Translations under genes and position numbers: made by a program
In this document: in pieces, positions 11,216-22,776 of the stretch
Position numbering within the stretch: the first letter of the stretch is position 1
How the letters are laid out: every line of letters starts with the position of its first letter
Source: Coix lacryma-jobi var. lacryma-jobi
Lineage: Eukaryota; Streptophyta; Magnoliopsida; Poales; Poaceae
Assembly: GCA_009763385.1 (NCBI GenBank)
Contig: CM019831.1
Coordinates: 20,672,080-20,736,079 of the forward strand
Length of the DNA stretch: 64,000 bases
Direction: 5' to 3'
The notes under the pieces: generated by a model
Told to the model about the DNA's origin: nothing
The model's input: the letters and a program-made list of their open reading frames with translations, nothing else
Databases searched by the model: none

Positions 11216-11515
11216 GGATGCCAGGGCCCTTCGCACGAGAGGGACAACACACGAGTCTACGGTTACACCACGCACAAGTCCACACACATACACATTCGAG
11301 TCCGGACTCCGGTCCACGCTCATTGAGCTTGTATTCACCCCTGTACAAGCACTTAGGTGCAAGTAATACAAGAACCTCCTCCCCCGCTGGACGTAGGGCC
11401 TTCTTTGCCCGAACCAGGATAAATCCTTGTGTCATCATGCGTCACCATCCAGGAAGAGAGCACGCGATCATATTACTCGTTGGTGTCATACCCCCGGGTA
11501 CGAAACACCGACAGT

Positions 11516-11533
11516 TGGCGCGCCAGGTAGGGG
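11516..11533 (+). other. Primer-binding site of element A
   Basis: TGGCGCGCCAGGTAGGGG begins two bases after the LTR end, in the place and form expected for a tRNA primer-binding site. I do not assign the tRNA species without a search. Confidence 0.75.
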
Positions 11534-11573
11534 CTACATCGCGTGTCCGAGTCGACTTCTCGTTGTTTTCTGG

Positions 11574-12554
11574 ATGGCTTCATCCTCTCCTTTGTTCTCG
11601 GCTGGTGCCGTCGTTTGGTTCGGGAGCCTCGAGTTCCTGGCCACCGGCAACGGTAACGAGCTGACCCTGCTCTCCACGGAGGGCCCGAGCGGGGGGCGTG
11701 TCATGCCACCCTGCGCTGGGGGCGTGGCGCGTCGTCCGCGCCACCATGCGTCGCCATCTCTTGAGCGACGCCGTTGTCACCATCGTCGCCGGGCACAGGC
11801 GGTGCCCGCGGCGAACACTCATGGCCCCGTAGCCGGCGCAGGGTCCCCGAGTGGAAACCAGCCCGGCGCGCGGCCGGAGATCGTCCACTCCGTGTACGCC
11901 GACCGCGGCTTCTCGCGAGCCATCGAGCCACCCCGGCGAGCCACCGTCGGAGAATGGTACCGCGAGCTGCGGTCCCAGCATCCGCCAAGGCGGGACGCCG
12001 TCAACAGCTCTGACTCCGACGAATACGACTATCACGACCCCGACCTCTGGGATCCCACCAGGGAGTGCTTCCAGCTCGAGGGGGTCGTATGCGACACCGA
12101 GGACGAGGGCGACGACAACAGGCCGGCGCTCGATCTAGAGGGCCCCAGTGACGTGGCCGCGGCAGGCGGATCACGTGTTCAGGGGAGGAACGAACCTCCA
12201 GCGCCGGCTGCACCGCCTCAACACGACGACGGCCGGACGGCGCAACTCGCGCAGGTGCAGGAGGCGATCACCAAAGCCGAGGAAGAACGGCGACACCTGC
12301 TGCAGCTCCGGCAAACTCTGATGCAGGAACCACCCCAGCTCCGAGGAGCCGGAGCTCGAGGTCGGGCTCGAGAGGTCCACCGACGGATCCTCGAGGACGG
12401 GGCACCAGCACGCCCCGAGGTATGCTTCCCACGAGCCGGGCAGAACGTGGTGGCGGCGGCAATGATGCTCCGTGATCTACCCGCCGTCTCCAACCCTGAC
12501 GCCAGGCGCATGCTTGGGGAGATGAAGAACCTCCTCGAGACAGCCGCTGTGTAG
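11574..12554 (+). pseudogene. Element A gag, N-terminal part, ended by an in-frame stop
   Basis: The first ATG after the primer-binding site in this frame is at 11574; the frame is open upstream into the LTR but those codons cannot belong to gag. The translation is rich in Arg, Pro and acidic residues, with a charged helix near the end (KAEEERRHLLQLRQ) and a C-terminal segment ending in MLGEMKNLLE. It stops at TAG (12552-12554) in the same frame as the next gag segment starting at 12612, so one nonsense codon separates two parts of one gag. The N-terminal part has no domain I can name. Confidence 0.7.
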
Positions 12555-12611
12555 CAGGCCGAGAGCTCGGCGTCACGCCGGCGCTGAGCAGCCTCGGGGA
12601 AGACGGCGGAC

Positions 12612-14148
12612 ATGCCCCGCAACGAGCGCGAGGCATCCGTCCACCAGCCGGACGCCTCTCAAGCTAGGCCAGTCCGCGAACGGATCGTCGACAACCGGCC
12701 ACCTCGAGACCCCAATGACGCCCGCAACGACATCAACCGCCGGCGCAAGGACAAGGGGGCCCAGGAGCGTGGCTATAGCGCCCATCGAGGGGGACGCTAC
12801 GACAGCGACGAAGACCGACAAGTCCTCGAGCCCCCGGGCCCCAAAGTCTTCAGCTGGGCCATCCGCAGCTCAACCCTCCCCGACCGCTTCCTACCGCCGA
12901 CCAACATCGTGAAGTATGACGGGGAGGTCGAGCCCAAGCTTTGGCTCTCGGACTTCTGCCTAGGCTGCCAACTGGGCGGAGCGAAGAACGACGACCGTGT
13001 GATCATACGCCAACTCCCACTTTACCTCTCGGACACCGCCCGCCGGTGGCTCGAGGGGCTCCCGCCGGATCGGATCGATGACTGGGCTGACCTAGTCAGG
13101 GCCTTCGACGGGAATTTCAAGGGGACCTGCGTGCGCCCAGGCAACCCTTGGGACCTACGGCGTTGCAGGCAGACGGCGGACGAGCCCCTCCGCGACTTTG
13201 CTCAACGTTTCTCGAAACAGCGCCTCGAGCTCCCCCACGTGCCCGATGAGGACGTCATCTCAGCGTTCCTCGCGGGCACGACATCCCAAGAGCTAGTTCA
13301 TGAGCTAGGACGCTACCGTCCCAGGACGGTCGAGGACCTGATGGATCGCGTCACCAGTTTTGCCTCAGGCGATGAGGCAGTAGGGGCCTTCTTTGGCCGT
13401 TCCGTGGATAAGGGTAAGGCAGTGGCCGCGCCGGAGGGCTCGAACAAAGGCAACGACGCCAAGAACGACAACAATAACAGCAACAAAAAGAAGAAGAACA
13501 AATGCAAGGGTCCAAAGGCGAAGCGCGACGCCAATGACGATGACGACGAAGAAGTGCTCGCAGGCGCCCTCGAGCCTAAGAAGCCCCGAGGCCCCCCTGA
13601 CGGGGCTGTTTTCGACCAGATGCTCAAGGCCCTCTGCACTTATCACAGGGGCCCTGTAAATCACAAGCTAAAAGACTGCCGGCTGCTGAAAGGCTACTAC
13701 TCCAAGCTCGGCGATAAGAAAGAAGACGCGCCCAAGGGCAAGGATAACGATCGGCGCACCAGAGGGGACGCGGACGGTGACTTCCCCCCGGTTCGCGACT
13801 GCTACATGATCTATGGGGGCCCGACCGTCGGGCTCTCAGCCCGAGAAAGAAAGAAGGAGCGCCGAGAGGTCTTCGCACTCCACCACGTCGCCCCCCGGTA
13901 TCTTGACTGGTCTGATGCGCCGATCACGTTCGACCGTGACGACCATCCGGACCGTGTCATAAACCCGGGGGCGTACCCCCTCGTCGTCGACCCTGTCATC
14001 GTCGACGTGCGGTTCTCCAAGGTGTTGATGGATGGGGGCTCGAGCCTCAACATCATATACCTCGAGACCCTCGACCTCCTGGGGATTTCAGAGGGTCAGC
14101 TCCGACCCAGCGTCGGGGGGTTCCACGGAGTTGTACCGGGGAAGAAGG
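12612..14148 (+). pseudogene. gag: Element A gag core, zinc knuckle and protease start
   Basis: The frame is continuous with the upstream gag. It holds a retrotransposon gag domain (about residues 75-240: FLPPTNIVKYDGEVEPKLWL, then RWLEGLP and LRDFAQRF), a Lys/Asn-rich linker, and a zinc-knuckle-like CTYHRGPVNHKLKDC, which is C-x2-H-x5-H-x4-C rather than the usual CCHC. The aspartic protease follows with the active-site motif LMDGGSSLNIIY. The frame then shifts: an extra C in the run at 14149-14151 throws the rest of the protease into the next frame. Capsid formation, RNA binding and polyprotein cleavage are the family roles. With the stop at 12552 and this frameshift the copy is not functional as it stands. 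Confidence 0.85.
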
Positions 14149-14592
14149 CCCACCCCCTTCGGGCGCATCGACCTCCCTGTCTGTTTCGGCACGCCGGCCA
14201 ACTTCCGCCGGGAGACACTCACCTTCGAGGTGGTAGGATTCCAAGGGACCTACCACGCCATCATCGGCAGGCCAGGCTACGCCAAGTTCATGGCGGTTCC
14301 CAACTACACGTACCTGAAGCTCAAAATGCCGGGGCCAAAAGGGGTCATCACCGTCGACACATCCTACGAGCACGCGTACCACTGCGACGTGGAGTGCGTC
14401 GAGCGTGGGGAGGCAAATGTCCAGCTCGACTCGCTCGAGGCCCTAGCTGCCCTGGCCACCGAGGAGGCCCCTGAAGCGAAGCGCCATGCTGGCACCTTCG
14501 AGCTGGCGGAGCACACAAAGCGGATACCCGTCGACCCGACCTCGACCGATGGCAAGACGCTGGCCGTCAGTGCCAGCCTCGAGCCTAAATAG
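14149..14592 (+). pseudogene. Element A protease, C-terminal half (shifted frame)
   Basis: The protease continues in the +1 frame from about 14149: GRIDLPVCFGT, then FRRETLTFEVV and YHAIIGRPGYAKF, all typical of gypsy proteases and the protease-RT linker. The frame ends at TAG (14590-14592), but the RT frame starting immediately after is the same frame, so this too is a nonsense codon inside the polyprotein, most simply a CAG to TAG change. Confidence 0.8.
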
Positions 14593-17500
14593 GAAGCAGT
14601 GCTCGTCGACTTTCTCCGCGCGAACATCGACATGTTCGTGTGGGGCCCCTCGGACATGCCGGGCATACCGAGGGAAGTCGCCGAGCACGCCTTGGAAATC
14701 CGGGCCGGGTCCAGGCCGGTGAAGCAACGCCTGCGCCGCTTCGACGAGGAGAAGCGCAGGATCATCGGCGAGGAGGTGCACAAGCTTTTGGCGGCCGGGT
14801 TCATCAAGGAGGTATTTCACCCGGAGTGGCTAGCGAACCCAGTACTAGTTAGAAAAAAGAATGGAAAAATGCGGATGTGTGTAGACTACACTGGTCTGAA
14901 TAAAGCATGTCCAAAAGTTCCATTTCCTTTACCTAGAATTGATCAGATTGTCGATTCCACTTCTGGGTGCGAAGTACTCTCGTTCCTTGATGCGTATTCC
15001 GGCTACCACCAAATTAAGATGAAAAAATCCGACGAACTCGCAACCTCTTTTATCACGCCATTTGGTATGTATTGCTACGTCACAATGCCCTTCGGCCTAC
15101 GAAACGCCGGGGCAACGTACCAACGAAGTATGCAGCACATCTTTGGCGAGCACATAGGCAGGACCGTCGAGGCCTACGTCGATGACATCGTGGTTAAAAC
15201 TAGGAAAGTCGGGAACCTCATCAGCGACCTCGAGATCACGTTCGAGTGCCTCCGGGCCAAGAATGTGAAGCTCAACCCCGAGAAGTGTGTCTTTGGTGTG
15301 CCTCGAGGCATGCTACTTGGCTACATTGTCTCACATCGGGGGATCGAGGCCAACCCCGAAAAAATCTCAGCAGTCGCGAGGATGGGCCCAATTCGAGACC
15401 TCAAGGGTGTGCAGAAAGTGACAGGCTGCCTGGCCGCTCTCAGCAGATTCATCTCGAGGCTAGGGGAAAAAGCGCTACCCCTCTACCGCCTGCTGAAGAA
15501 GACGGAATGCTTTGCGTGGACCGGCGAAGCCGAGGAGGCCCTAACCAAACTGAAGGGGTTGCTGACTTCCGCGCCAATTCTCGTGCCACCACGACCAGCC
15601 CAAGGTGACGATCCCCCCGAGCCTCTCCTCCTCTACGTGGCCGCGACCACTCAGGTGGTCAGCGCGGCCATAGTCGTCGAGAGGCACAAGGAGGGTCATG
15701 CATTGCCGGTCCAGCGACCGGTGTACTTCACCAGTGAGGTGCTCTCCGAGGCCAAGGTCCGGTACCCGCACATCCAGAAGCTGCTCTACGGCATCATCGT
15801 CACAAGGCGCAAGCTCCAGCACTACTTCCTCGCTCATCCCGTAACGGTGGTGTCGTCCTTCCCCCTCGGTGAAATCATCAACAATCGGGAGGCCACAGGG
15901 CGCATCGCCAAGTGGTCCGCCGAGCTAATGGGGGAGACCATCACCTACGCCCCGCGAAAGGCCATCAAGTCGCAAGCGTTGGTAGACTTCGTTGCTGAAT
16001 GGACCGACACTCAGCTCCCGCCGGCGCAGATTCAAGCCGAGCTCTGGACCATGTACTTCGACGGATCCCTCATGAAGACGGGGGCAGGCGCGGGCCTGCT
16101 CTTCGTCTCACCCCTCGGAGTCCACATGCGCTACCTGCTACGCTTGCACTTCCCTGCCTCCAACAACGTCACCGAGTACGAGGCCCTGGTCAATGGGCTG
16201 CGCATCGCCATCGAGCTCGGGGTCCGATGCCTCGACGCCCGAGGAGACTCGCAGCTCGTCATCAACCAGGTTATGAAGGCTTCAAGTTGCATCGATCCCA
16301 AGATGGAGGCATACTGCGGGGAGGTGCGCAAGCTAGAAGATAAGTTTTACGGCCTCGAGCTCAACCACATAGCTCGAAAGTACAACGAGGCCGCTGACGA
16401 GCTGGCAAAGTTGGCGTCCACGCGCGGCACGGTCCCACCAGATGTCTTCTCGAGGGACGTCTTCGAGCCATCCGTCAAGGACAGCCCGGGGGCTGGCACC
16501 TCGACGCCACCCCTTGAACCAAACACGGGGGCTCGACCTTCAACGCCACTCCTCGAGAACGACCCCTCGACATCCGCTGAAGCCATGCAGATCGATGCAC
16601 CTGCCTCTTCGTCATCACGACCCCTCGACTGGCGGGCGCCGTACCTCGACTACCTGACGCAAGGCGTGCTACCAGAAGACAAGACGGAGGCCCGACGCAT
16701 CGCCCGAAGGGCCAAGACCTACGTCATCTACGGCGACGAACGGGAACTGTACCGACGAAGTCCGACCGGGATCCTTCAGCGCTGCATCCCCCTCGAGGAA
16801 GGGCGCAAGCTCCTCGACGACATGCACTCAGGGGCTTGCGGCCACCACGCAGCGCCAAGGACCCTGGTAGGGAACGCCTTCCGACAAGGCTTCTACTGGC
16901 CGACCGCCATTGGAGACGCAAAGCGCCTGGTCCGAGCCTGCCAAGGGTGTCAGTTTTACGCCAAGCAGACGCACCAGCCCGCACACGCCCTGCAGATGAT
17001 CCCAATTACTTGGCCATTCGCCGTTTGGAGGCTCGACCTCGTAGGTCCCCTCAAAAAGACGAGCGGAGGGTACACACACATGCTCGTGGCCATCGACAAG
17101 TTCACCAAGTGGATTGAGGCTAAGCCGATAGGAGACCCCACCTCCGAGAAGGCTGTTGAGTTCATTGCCAACATCATGTACCGGTTTGGGGTGCCTAACA
17201 TCATCATCACCGACAATGGCACCCAATTCACGGGCAAAAAGTTCACCAACTTTTGCGATGACAACAACATCCACGTGACCTGGGCCTCGGTCGCATACCC
17301 TCAATGCAACGGGCAGGTCGAACGCGCCAACGACATGATACTCCATGGGCTGAAGCCGAGGCTATTCAAGACCCTCAAAAACTTCGGAAAGGGGTGGGCT
17401 GCAGAGCTCCCCTCGGTGCTGTGGGGCCTCAGGACAACGCCAAGTCGAGCCACCAGCTTCACTCCGTTCTTCCTGACCTACGGTGCCGAGGCTATATTGC

Positions 17501-17871
17501 CTACGGACCTCGAGTACGGCTCCCCTCGACTTCGAGCCTTCAATGAGCAAACCAACAACGAGAGGCTCGCCAACGCCAAGGACCAGCTCGAGGAGGCCCG
17601 AGACGTGGCACTCATCAACTCCGCGCGCTACCAACAAACACTTCGACGCTACCACGACAAGCACGTGCGCAAGAGGGACCTGGCGGTGGGCGACCTCGTG
17701 CTTCGACGACTGCAAGACAATCGAGGGCGCCATAAGCTCACCCCTCCATGGGAGGGCCCATATACCGTAGCTGAGGTGCTCAAGCCAGGGACATACAAGC
17801 TCTACGACGATCAAGGCAGAATCCTGGCGAACGCGTCGAACATCTCTCAGCTACGTCGCTTCTACCCTTAA
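14593..17871 (+). CDS. pol: Element A pol: RT, RNase H, second RNase H, integrase
   Basis: This is one open frame of about 1090 codons. Domains in order, counting from 14599: RT at residues ~50-230 with FLDAYSGYHQI and the catalytic YVDD at 193-196; gypsy RNase H at ~300-460; a second RNase H beginning WTMYFDGSLMKTGAGAG with TEYEAL and DSQLV, the dual arrangement of Tat elements; then integrase with an HHCC zinc-binding domain (HSGACGHH to CQGCQF), the catalytic core (RLDLVGPL, ITDNGTQFT, GQVERAND) and a C-terminal basic region. No chromodomain is seen. The product would copy element RNA to DNA and integrate it. It lacks its own start because it was part of a gag-pol polyprotein, so it is not expressed independently unless the upstream stops are bypassed. 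Confidence 0.92.
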   Translation, partial: EAVLVDFLRANIDMFVWGPSDMPGIPREVAEHALEIRAGSRPVKQRLRRFDEEKRRIIGEEVHKLLAAGFIKEVFHPEWLANPVLVRKKNGKMRMCVDYTGLNKACPKVPFPLPRIDQIVDSTSGCEVLSFLDAYSGYHQIKMKKSDELATSFITPFGMYCYVTMPFGLRNAGATYQRSMQHIFGEHIGRTVEAYVDDIVVKTRKVGNLISDLEITFECLRAKNVKLNPEKCVFGVPRGMLLGYIVSHRGIEANPEKISAVARMGPIRDLKGVQKVTGCLAALSRFISRLGEKALPLYRLLKKTECFAWTGEAEEALTKLKGLLTSAPILVPPRPAQGDDPPEPLLLYVAATTQVVSAAIVVERHKEGHALPVQRPVYFTSEVLSEAKVRYPHIQKLLYGIIVTRRKLQHYFLAHPVTVVSSFPLGEIINNREATGRIAKWSAELMGETITYAPRKAIKSQALVDFVAEWTDTQLPPAQIQAELWTMYFDGSLMKTGAGAGLLFVSPLGVHMRYLLRLHFPASNNVTEYEALVNGLRIAIELGVRCLDARGDSQLVINQVMKASSCIDPKMEAYCGEVRKLEDKFYGLELNHIARKYNEAADELAKLASTRGTVPPDVFSRDVFEPSVKDSPGAGTSTPPLEPNTGARPSTPLLENDPSTSAEAMQIDAPASSSSRPLDWRAPYLDYLTQGVLPEDKTEARRIARRAKTYVIYGDERELYRRSPTGILQRCIPLEEGRKLLDDMHSGACGHHAAPRTLVGNAFRQGFYWPTAIGDAKRLVRACQGCQFYAKQTHQPAHALQMIPITWPFAVWRLDLVGPLKKTSGGYTHMLVAIDKFTKWIEAKPIGDPTSEKAVEFIANIMYRFGVPNIIITDNGTQFTGKKFTNFCDDNNIHVTWASVAYPQCNGQVERANDMILHGLKPRLFKTLKNFGKGWAAELPSVLWGLRTTPSRATSFTPFFLTYGAEAILPTDLEYGSPRLRAFNEQTNNERLANAKDQLEEARDVALINSARYQQTLRRYHDKHVRKRDLAVGDLVLRRLQDNRGRHKLTPPWEGPYTVAEVLKPGTYKLYDDQGRILANASNISQLRRFYP

Positions 17872-18401
17872 GGGCCTCGAGGCCCAGCATACTCTTTTGC
17901 TTTGTACAAACATGTCAAAATGAATGAACAAACTCGTGCATTGTCTTTCATTTTGCTTAGCATATTAAGGTAGCCTCGACCCTGCTTTGCTCAGGGTCGA
18001 GCCTCCCTCGGGGGCTGACAAAGGGGGTAATCGCCCCCCAGACTCCGGAAAAAACGCGCGTTTTCTTTTCAAAAATCCGACCCTCGTCTCGACTCATGCC
18101 TCGAGTGAACTAGCGACGCCTAAATCTTAAAATACCTCGGGCCTCCAAGGGACGGGAGGCGTCGACGTAGACGGCCACCTACGCCCCCGGGCTACGGTGC
18201 CCTACCTACGCCTCCCCTCGAGGGGCTCGCGACGTATCGAAGGAACACAGACTAAGTTAGCAGAAACTCGAGCTTGCAACAAAGAGAAGTGGTCAAACGC
18301 ATTTGAAAAGAAAACAAGTCCTTTAAACAAGCAAGTCGGACCCTCATCCATGTCACAAAATTCTTACAGGGGCCTCGACGACCAAATTTGGCACGCAGGC
18401 C
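17872..18401. other. Convergent 3' region between A pol and antisense gene
   Basis: About 530 bp with no gene. It lies between the stop of pol on the plus strand and the stop of the antisense gene on the minus strand, so it should hold the 3' ends of both. It includes several TCGAGG-type repeats and a C/G-rich stretch, but no clear terminator. Confidence 0.6.
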
Positions 18402-21400
18402 CTAATCTTCGTCGGTGTGGTACTCCTCCCCGGGGTCTTCCACGGCGGGCTCGGCCTCGACACCCGAGCTAGAGGGAGGAGGTTCCTCGACACCGCTGCT
18501 GGCGTCAGGAGGCAGCAAATCCTCCTCGAAGATCTTCATGAGCGACGTCCCCGGCCTCTCCATCTTCTCCAAGATTTTGTCGACGCGGCGGTTGTTCCAC
18601 TCCTCGTCCTTCCCCTCGATCTCGATGAAGCCATTGGCGACAACGTGGACCGGGAAGCGGAAGCCGGAGCGGACGACCGCGAGCGTCTGCTTGACGCCGT
18701 GGTGGAGAGCTTGCCGGACACGGTCCCACGCCGCTACGTCAAGGAAGCACAAGGCGTCGACCAAGGCGTCGCCTCGGGCCACCGCACCTTCTGCTGCAGC
18801 CACCAGAGGAGCACCCCACATGGAGCCGAGCCGGTCGAGGGAGGTGCGAGCCCGCTCTGCCACCATCGTCTTGTCTTGGAGTTGGTCCAAGAGAACCTGG
18901 TTCGTCCTGCGGAGCTCCTCGACCGTCTTCTCGACCCCTGCGCAACGAACGAGGAAGAGTGAGACTGCGGCGTAACAGAAAACTTCGAGGCCCAAACAAG
19001 GACAAGGTATAAGCCTCACCATCGCAATGTTGCCCCAGTGCGGCGAGGTCGCTGGTAAGGCCCTCAGCGCGCTGCTCGAGCCTGCGCTTCTCGGCCGGCA
19101 TGAGACGCTTCTCGGCCCGCAGCTCCTCGATCAGCTTGCCCGCCTCCGCAAGGGCCAGATCCTTTCGGATCACCTCCTGCCGTGCCACCCCCTCGGCAGC
19201 TCGGGCGGTGGCGACACCGCTCTCGGCGTCTTCGGCCTCCTTCTTTGCCACCTCCGCTGCGGACCGAGCGGCGGCGGCATCGCATTGAGCATCCTCGGCC
19301 TCCTTTCTTGCCGCCTCTGCCGCGGTACGGGCGGTGGCGGCCTCGCCACGGGCGTCAGCGGCCTCCTGCTTCGCGGCCTCAGCTTCAGCCCGGGCTGAGG
19401 TGGCCTCGCTTCGGGCGTCCGCGGCCTCCTTTCTCGACGCCTCGAGAGTGGCGGCGGCCTCCTCCTTGGATCGAGCGACCTCGCATCGAGCCGCCCGGAC
19501 CTCCGCCTCCGCCTCGTTGAGCCGGCTCGCCATTTGGGCGTTCCGGCTGAGCTCAGCACGGAGATCTTGAAGCTCCACCTCAGCCCTCGCGAGGGCGGCC
19601 GACACCTGTGCGGATCGGCCCTCCTCCTCGGAGCAGGACCGCTCCACCTCTGCCATGAGCTCGGCTACCTCCCAGAAGATGGACCGCACCTCGCGTGGGG
19701 CCCCCCGCTGGACCGGTTGCTCGACGGAGACCATGGCGAGGGACGAGCTCGGCGCGTCGGGAAACGGCCATAATGGTCGTTCGAGCTCGATGTCGGGCAG
19801 GTCCTCCTCCGTCCCGAGCTGCTCCAGCTGCGGCCTGCCGCCCGACGGCACGGGACCCGTCTCCTCCCTGGCCGGGTCCTCCGGCGCCTTGTCAGCGCTA
19901 GCCGGCGCCTCGGGCGCCTCCACCATCGGCAAGCCCGCGGCGAGGAGCGGCCCCTGCTCTAGCTCGTTCAGGAGGTCCTCCACCGTCGGGGCCTCGAGGG
20001 GCGCGGTCTCCTCGGCCCCAGACACCGGCAAGGCCGTGCTCGCCCCAGGCGCTTCCCCCGGAACAGCCGCTGTAGCGGGGGGAGGGGTGGCCCTCCCGAC
20101 AGACGCCATCGCAGGAGGAGGAGGGGGAGACGGCAGCGCCTCAGTAAGCGTGGTAGCGGCGGGCTCGATGCCGTGAGCTGAGGCCCCTGCAATACAAGAC
20201 GACAGTGATATCAGAACCGGGAGGAATGCCTCGACCCCTGCGGTCGATGGCGACGGCCTCACCAAAATTGGCGACGATCATCTGGCCACCTCGAGCCATG
20301 GCAGCTCGAGCCTTCTCCAGCCAAGCGGCTTCTCTAGCGGAGGAGGGTACCATACCTCGAGGTACTTGCGCCTTGACGGGGCTCGAGGTCTTCGCCTGCT
20401 TGGACGCAGCGAGGTCCACCTCTTGGTAGGAGCGCTTCCCCCTGAGAAACCAGAGACGGCATGCATCATCGAAAGTAAAGAGGTCAAGCCTCGCTACCAA
20501 TAAGGTCCAAGAAAATTACTCACCCAAAGCGGCGGCTGGACTTCTTTCCGGAATCGCCGGACCCACTCGGGGGCTTCGAGCCCACCCCACGGCTCGAGCC
20601 CTGCGCCTGGGCCATCTCCGCGGGGATGGGATAGGGGGAGGGCTCCCGACGCCTCCCGTGGCTCGACCTCGAGGGAGATCCCTCCTTTCGCCCCACATCG
20701 CGGGAGGGCGACCGCACCTCCCTCGTGCTGTCATCGTGGCGCCTGCCCCGGCGCGGGCTCCGGGACTTGCTCCGGCGCTCGCGCTGGCGGTCGCGCCCTC
20801 CCGCGTCCACTTCTGTGTCCCGGCGGCGGTGCGGTGATGGGCTCCGGGGACGCTCACGCCCCTGGTCACGAGACGCCCGGGGGCTCCCTCCCCGACGCTC
20901 GTGATGGCGCGGGCTCGACACCTCCTCTGGGCGCCCGCTCCTCCGCGGGCTCGACCCCGACCTCGATGGCTCGCGGCGGTCGGACCCGGAGCCCCTCCCG
21001 ACGCGGTCACTGCCCCTCGAGGCTCGGCCCTTCTCGAGACCTCCCGCCTGGGCTGACGCGGGGCGGCCTCCGTTGGCACTGTGGCGGAGGCGCTCCGGGT
21101 TCGAGGCTTCCTCGCGACCGGGGGCACGTCCGGCGCAGAGCTTGACGGACCCCGGGCCCCCGACGAGGCAGGGATCGGCGCCGCCTTCCGCGGCTGCGTC
21201 CTGCGCGGTCCCTTCACCGGGGGGACCTCCAGTATGCCCTCCTGCACAGAGAAGCGGTCAGCCCTGTCATCGACGACCCCCGCGCGCCTCAGGCGCGCAT
21301 CCATCCCCTCGTCGTCGCCCTCCTCCTCATCATCGCTCTCCTCCTTCGAGCTCGAGGAGCTCAGCTCGGGGGACCCGTCTCCAGGTTGACGGTTGCGACG

Positions 21401-22625
21401 AGCCTTCGCCAGTCTCTGCTCCCGAGCCAAGCGACGCAGGTTTTTGTTTTTCTCTTTCTTCTTCCTGGCATCCTTGCTCTCCTTGTCTTTCTGAGCAGAG
21501 AGGCGCCTCACCTGAGTATCCGCGGCGTCCTCCCTCACCGGGGGCCTCGACACGCGACAAGAAAACGTCCCCTGCAAAAAAGATGGAGCATGACGAGACA
21601 AACCACAAGGAGAGTGCAAAGGGTTCGAAGGAGGAGAAAGGGGAGAAGGCTCGGGACAGCTCAGCTCGAGGGAGGCTTACCAGGTCGAGACACCCCTCGT
21701 CGAGTGCCATGGCGACCAGGTCGGTGTACTCAGGGACGAACGGCCCCTGGATCGTGATTGACACCCGGGAGACGCCCTCGTTCCGGGACAGCCTCTCCTC
21801 GGCCATCCTCGATCGATTAAGCGCCTCGAGCTGGGCATTCGGCCCCATCTCGTGCATGAGAAGGGGGCGGTCCGCCAGCGGGAGAACTCTTCGCTGGTGG
21901 AACGCCCAAATGACCGCTTGCACGGTCAACTTCTCCTCATCCACCAGCGTCTTCATCATCTTCATCAGCGGGGCCAGGTGGCGTTGCCTGTCCGCCACGA
22001 CGCCCCAGGTCCACTTCTCCGGGCGTTGAGTGAGGACCCTGCCGGTGTACTGCGGAAAGAGACCACCTTCATTCCGCAGATAGAACCAATGGTCGTCCCA
22101 CCCGGCCTGGTTGGTGGAAAGCTTGTATCGCAGGTACTCGCGGGGGACATTGGCCGACGAGGTCCTAGCCCTCGCAGTGATGGCGAGGGAGCCCATGCGC
22201 ACAAGCCGCCTCCCGCTGGGCTTCAGGGCCTTGATGAAGAGCTCGCCCCGGAAAAGATGGACGAACATCTCCCAGTGCGGCTCCATCTTCAGGTACCCCT
22301 CGCACACCGCGGCGAATATGGCGGCGTGCGAGATGGAGTTGGCGGAGAAGTGCTGCAGCTCCACCTCGAAGTGGTGGGCCAGCCCCCGCATGAAGTGGCT
22401 GGGCGGGACGCCGAGCCCCATACGGTGGTAGCGCGTGAAGCTCACCACGTACCCCTCCGGCGGGTGCGGCTCCCGGTGCTCCGCCAACAGGATAACCCAC
22501 CACGCGGGTCCCTCCTCCGGGTTGGGGCGCAGAAGCCCCTGGGCCACCAACGAGGCCATCTCGCTCTGCGTCACCTTCGACGGGCTCCAGTCTTCGGTCG
22601 GCAACACTTGTGTCTGGGCGGCCAT
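18402..22625 (-). CDS. Spliced antisense gene of element A
   Basis: Reading leftward, five exons are joined by GT-AG introns: 22625-21681, 21571-20524, 20441-20263, 20186-19020 and 18937-18402. The introns are 76-109 bp, with GTAAGC, GTGAGT, GTGAGG and GTGAGG donors. Exon 1 (315 codons, from MAAQTQVLPTEDWS) has the WWVILL, SFTRYHRMGLGVPPSHF and WFYL features of the 'putative gypsy type transposon' family (Pfam Transposase_28-like, from memory). Exon 2 is basic, Arg/Ser-rich and seems to carry a frameshift near 20.9 kb, since the end of the exon is best in another frame. Exon 4 is an Ala/Glu-rich coiled coil with heptad-like EAxxARxEA repeats; exon 5 ends in an acidic tail (EYHTDED). Extra frames of this kind are known in Tat-lineage elements; the function is unknown. 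Confidence 0.8.
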
Positions 22626-22768
22626 GGCGGTGGCGCGGCGCGGACCCGAGCAGCGGACGGGCAGCCGGAAAAATCCCCAATCGACTAGCTCGAAGGAGAG
22701 GGCGCGTGAAGGCTACGGCGACGGTGAAGGCAAAGGCAAAGTAAAGGATTCCTTTTCCCCTCTTTCGA

Positions 22769-22776
22769 TATTTATA
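22769..22776 (-). promoter_or_regulatory. TATA box of A antisense gene
   Basis: On the minus strand the sequence CTTATAAATATC lies ~145 bp upstream of the ATG at 22625, which would leave a 5' leader of roughly 110 bases. It is the only good TATA match in the region between the gene and the LTR. Confidence 0.6.

Larger units (their letters stand above)
10072..11513 (+). repeat. Element A 5' LTR
   Basis: It starts TGTCGGGGGAACGCC and ends in ACACCGACA with short inverted termini. A TATA box lies at 11207-11215. Two tandem hairpin units are at 10416-10495. It is nearly identical to the 3' LTR at 23793-25233. Confidence 0.95.

Noticed and set aside
11427..11573. Earlier start of A gag inside the 5' LTR
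   Set aside because: The ATG lies before the LTR end and the primer-binding site; a gag start in the LTR is unlikely, so 11574 was preferred.
18417..20176. Long plus-strand frames opposite the A antisense gene
   Set aside because: Their translations are complement shadows of the Ala/Glu-rich coiled-coil exons and do not respect the intron borders.
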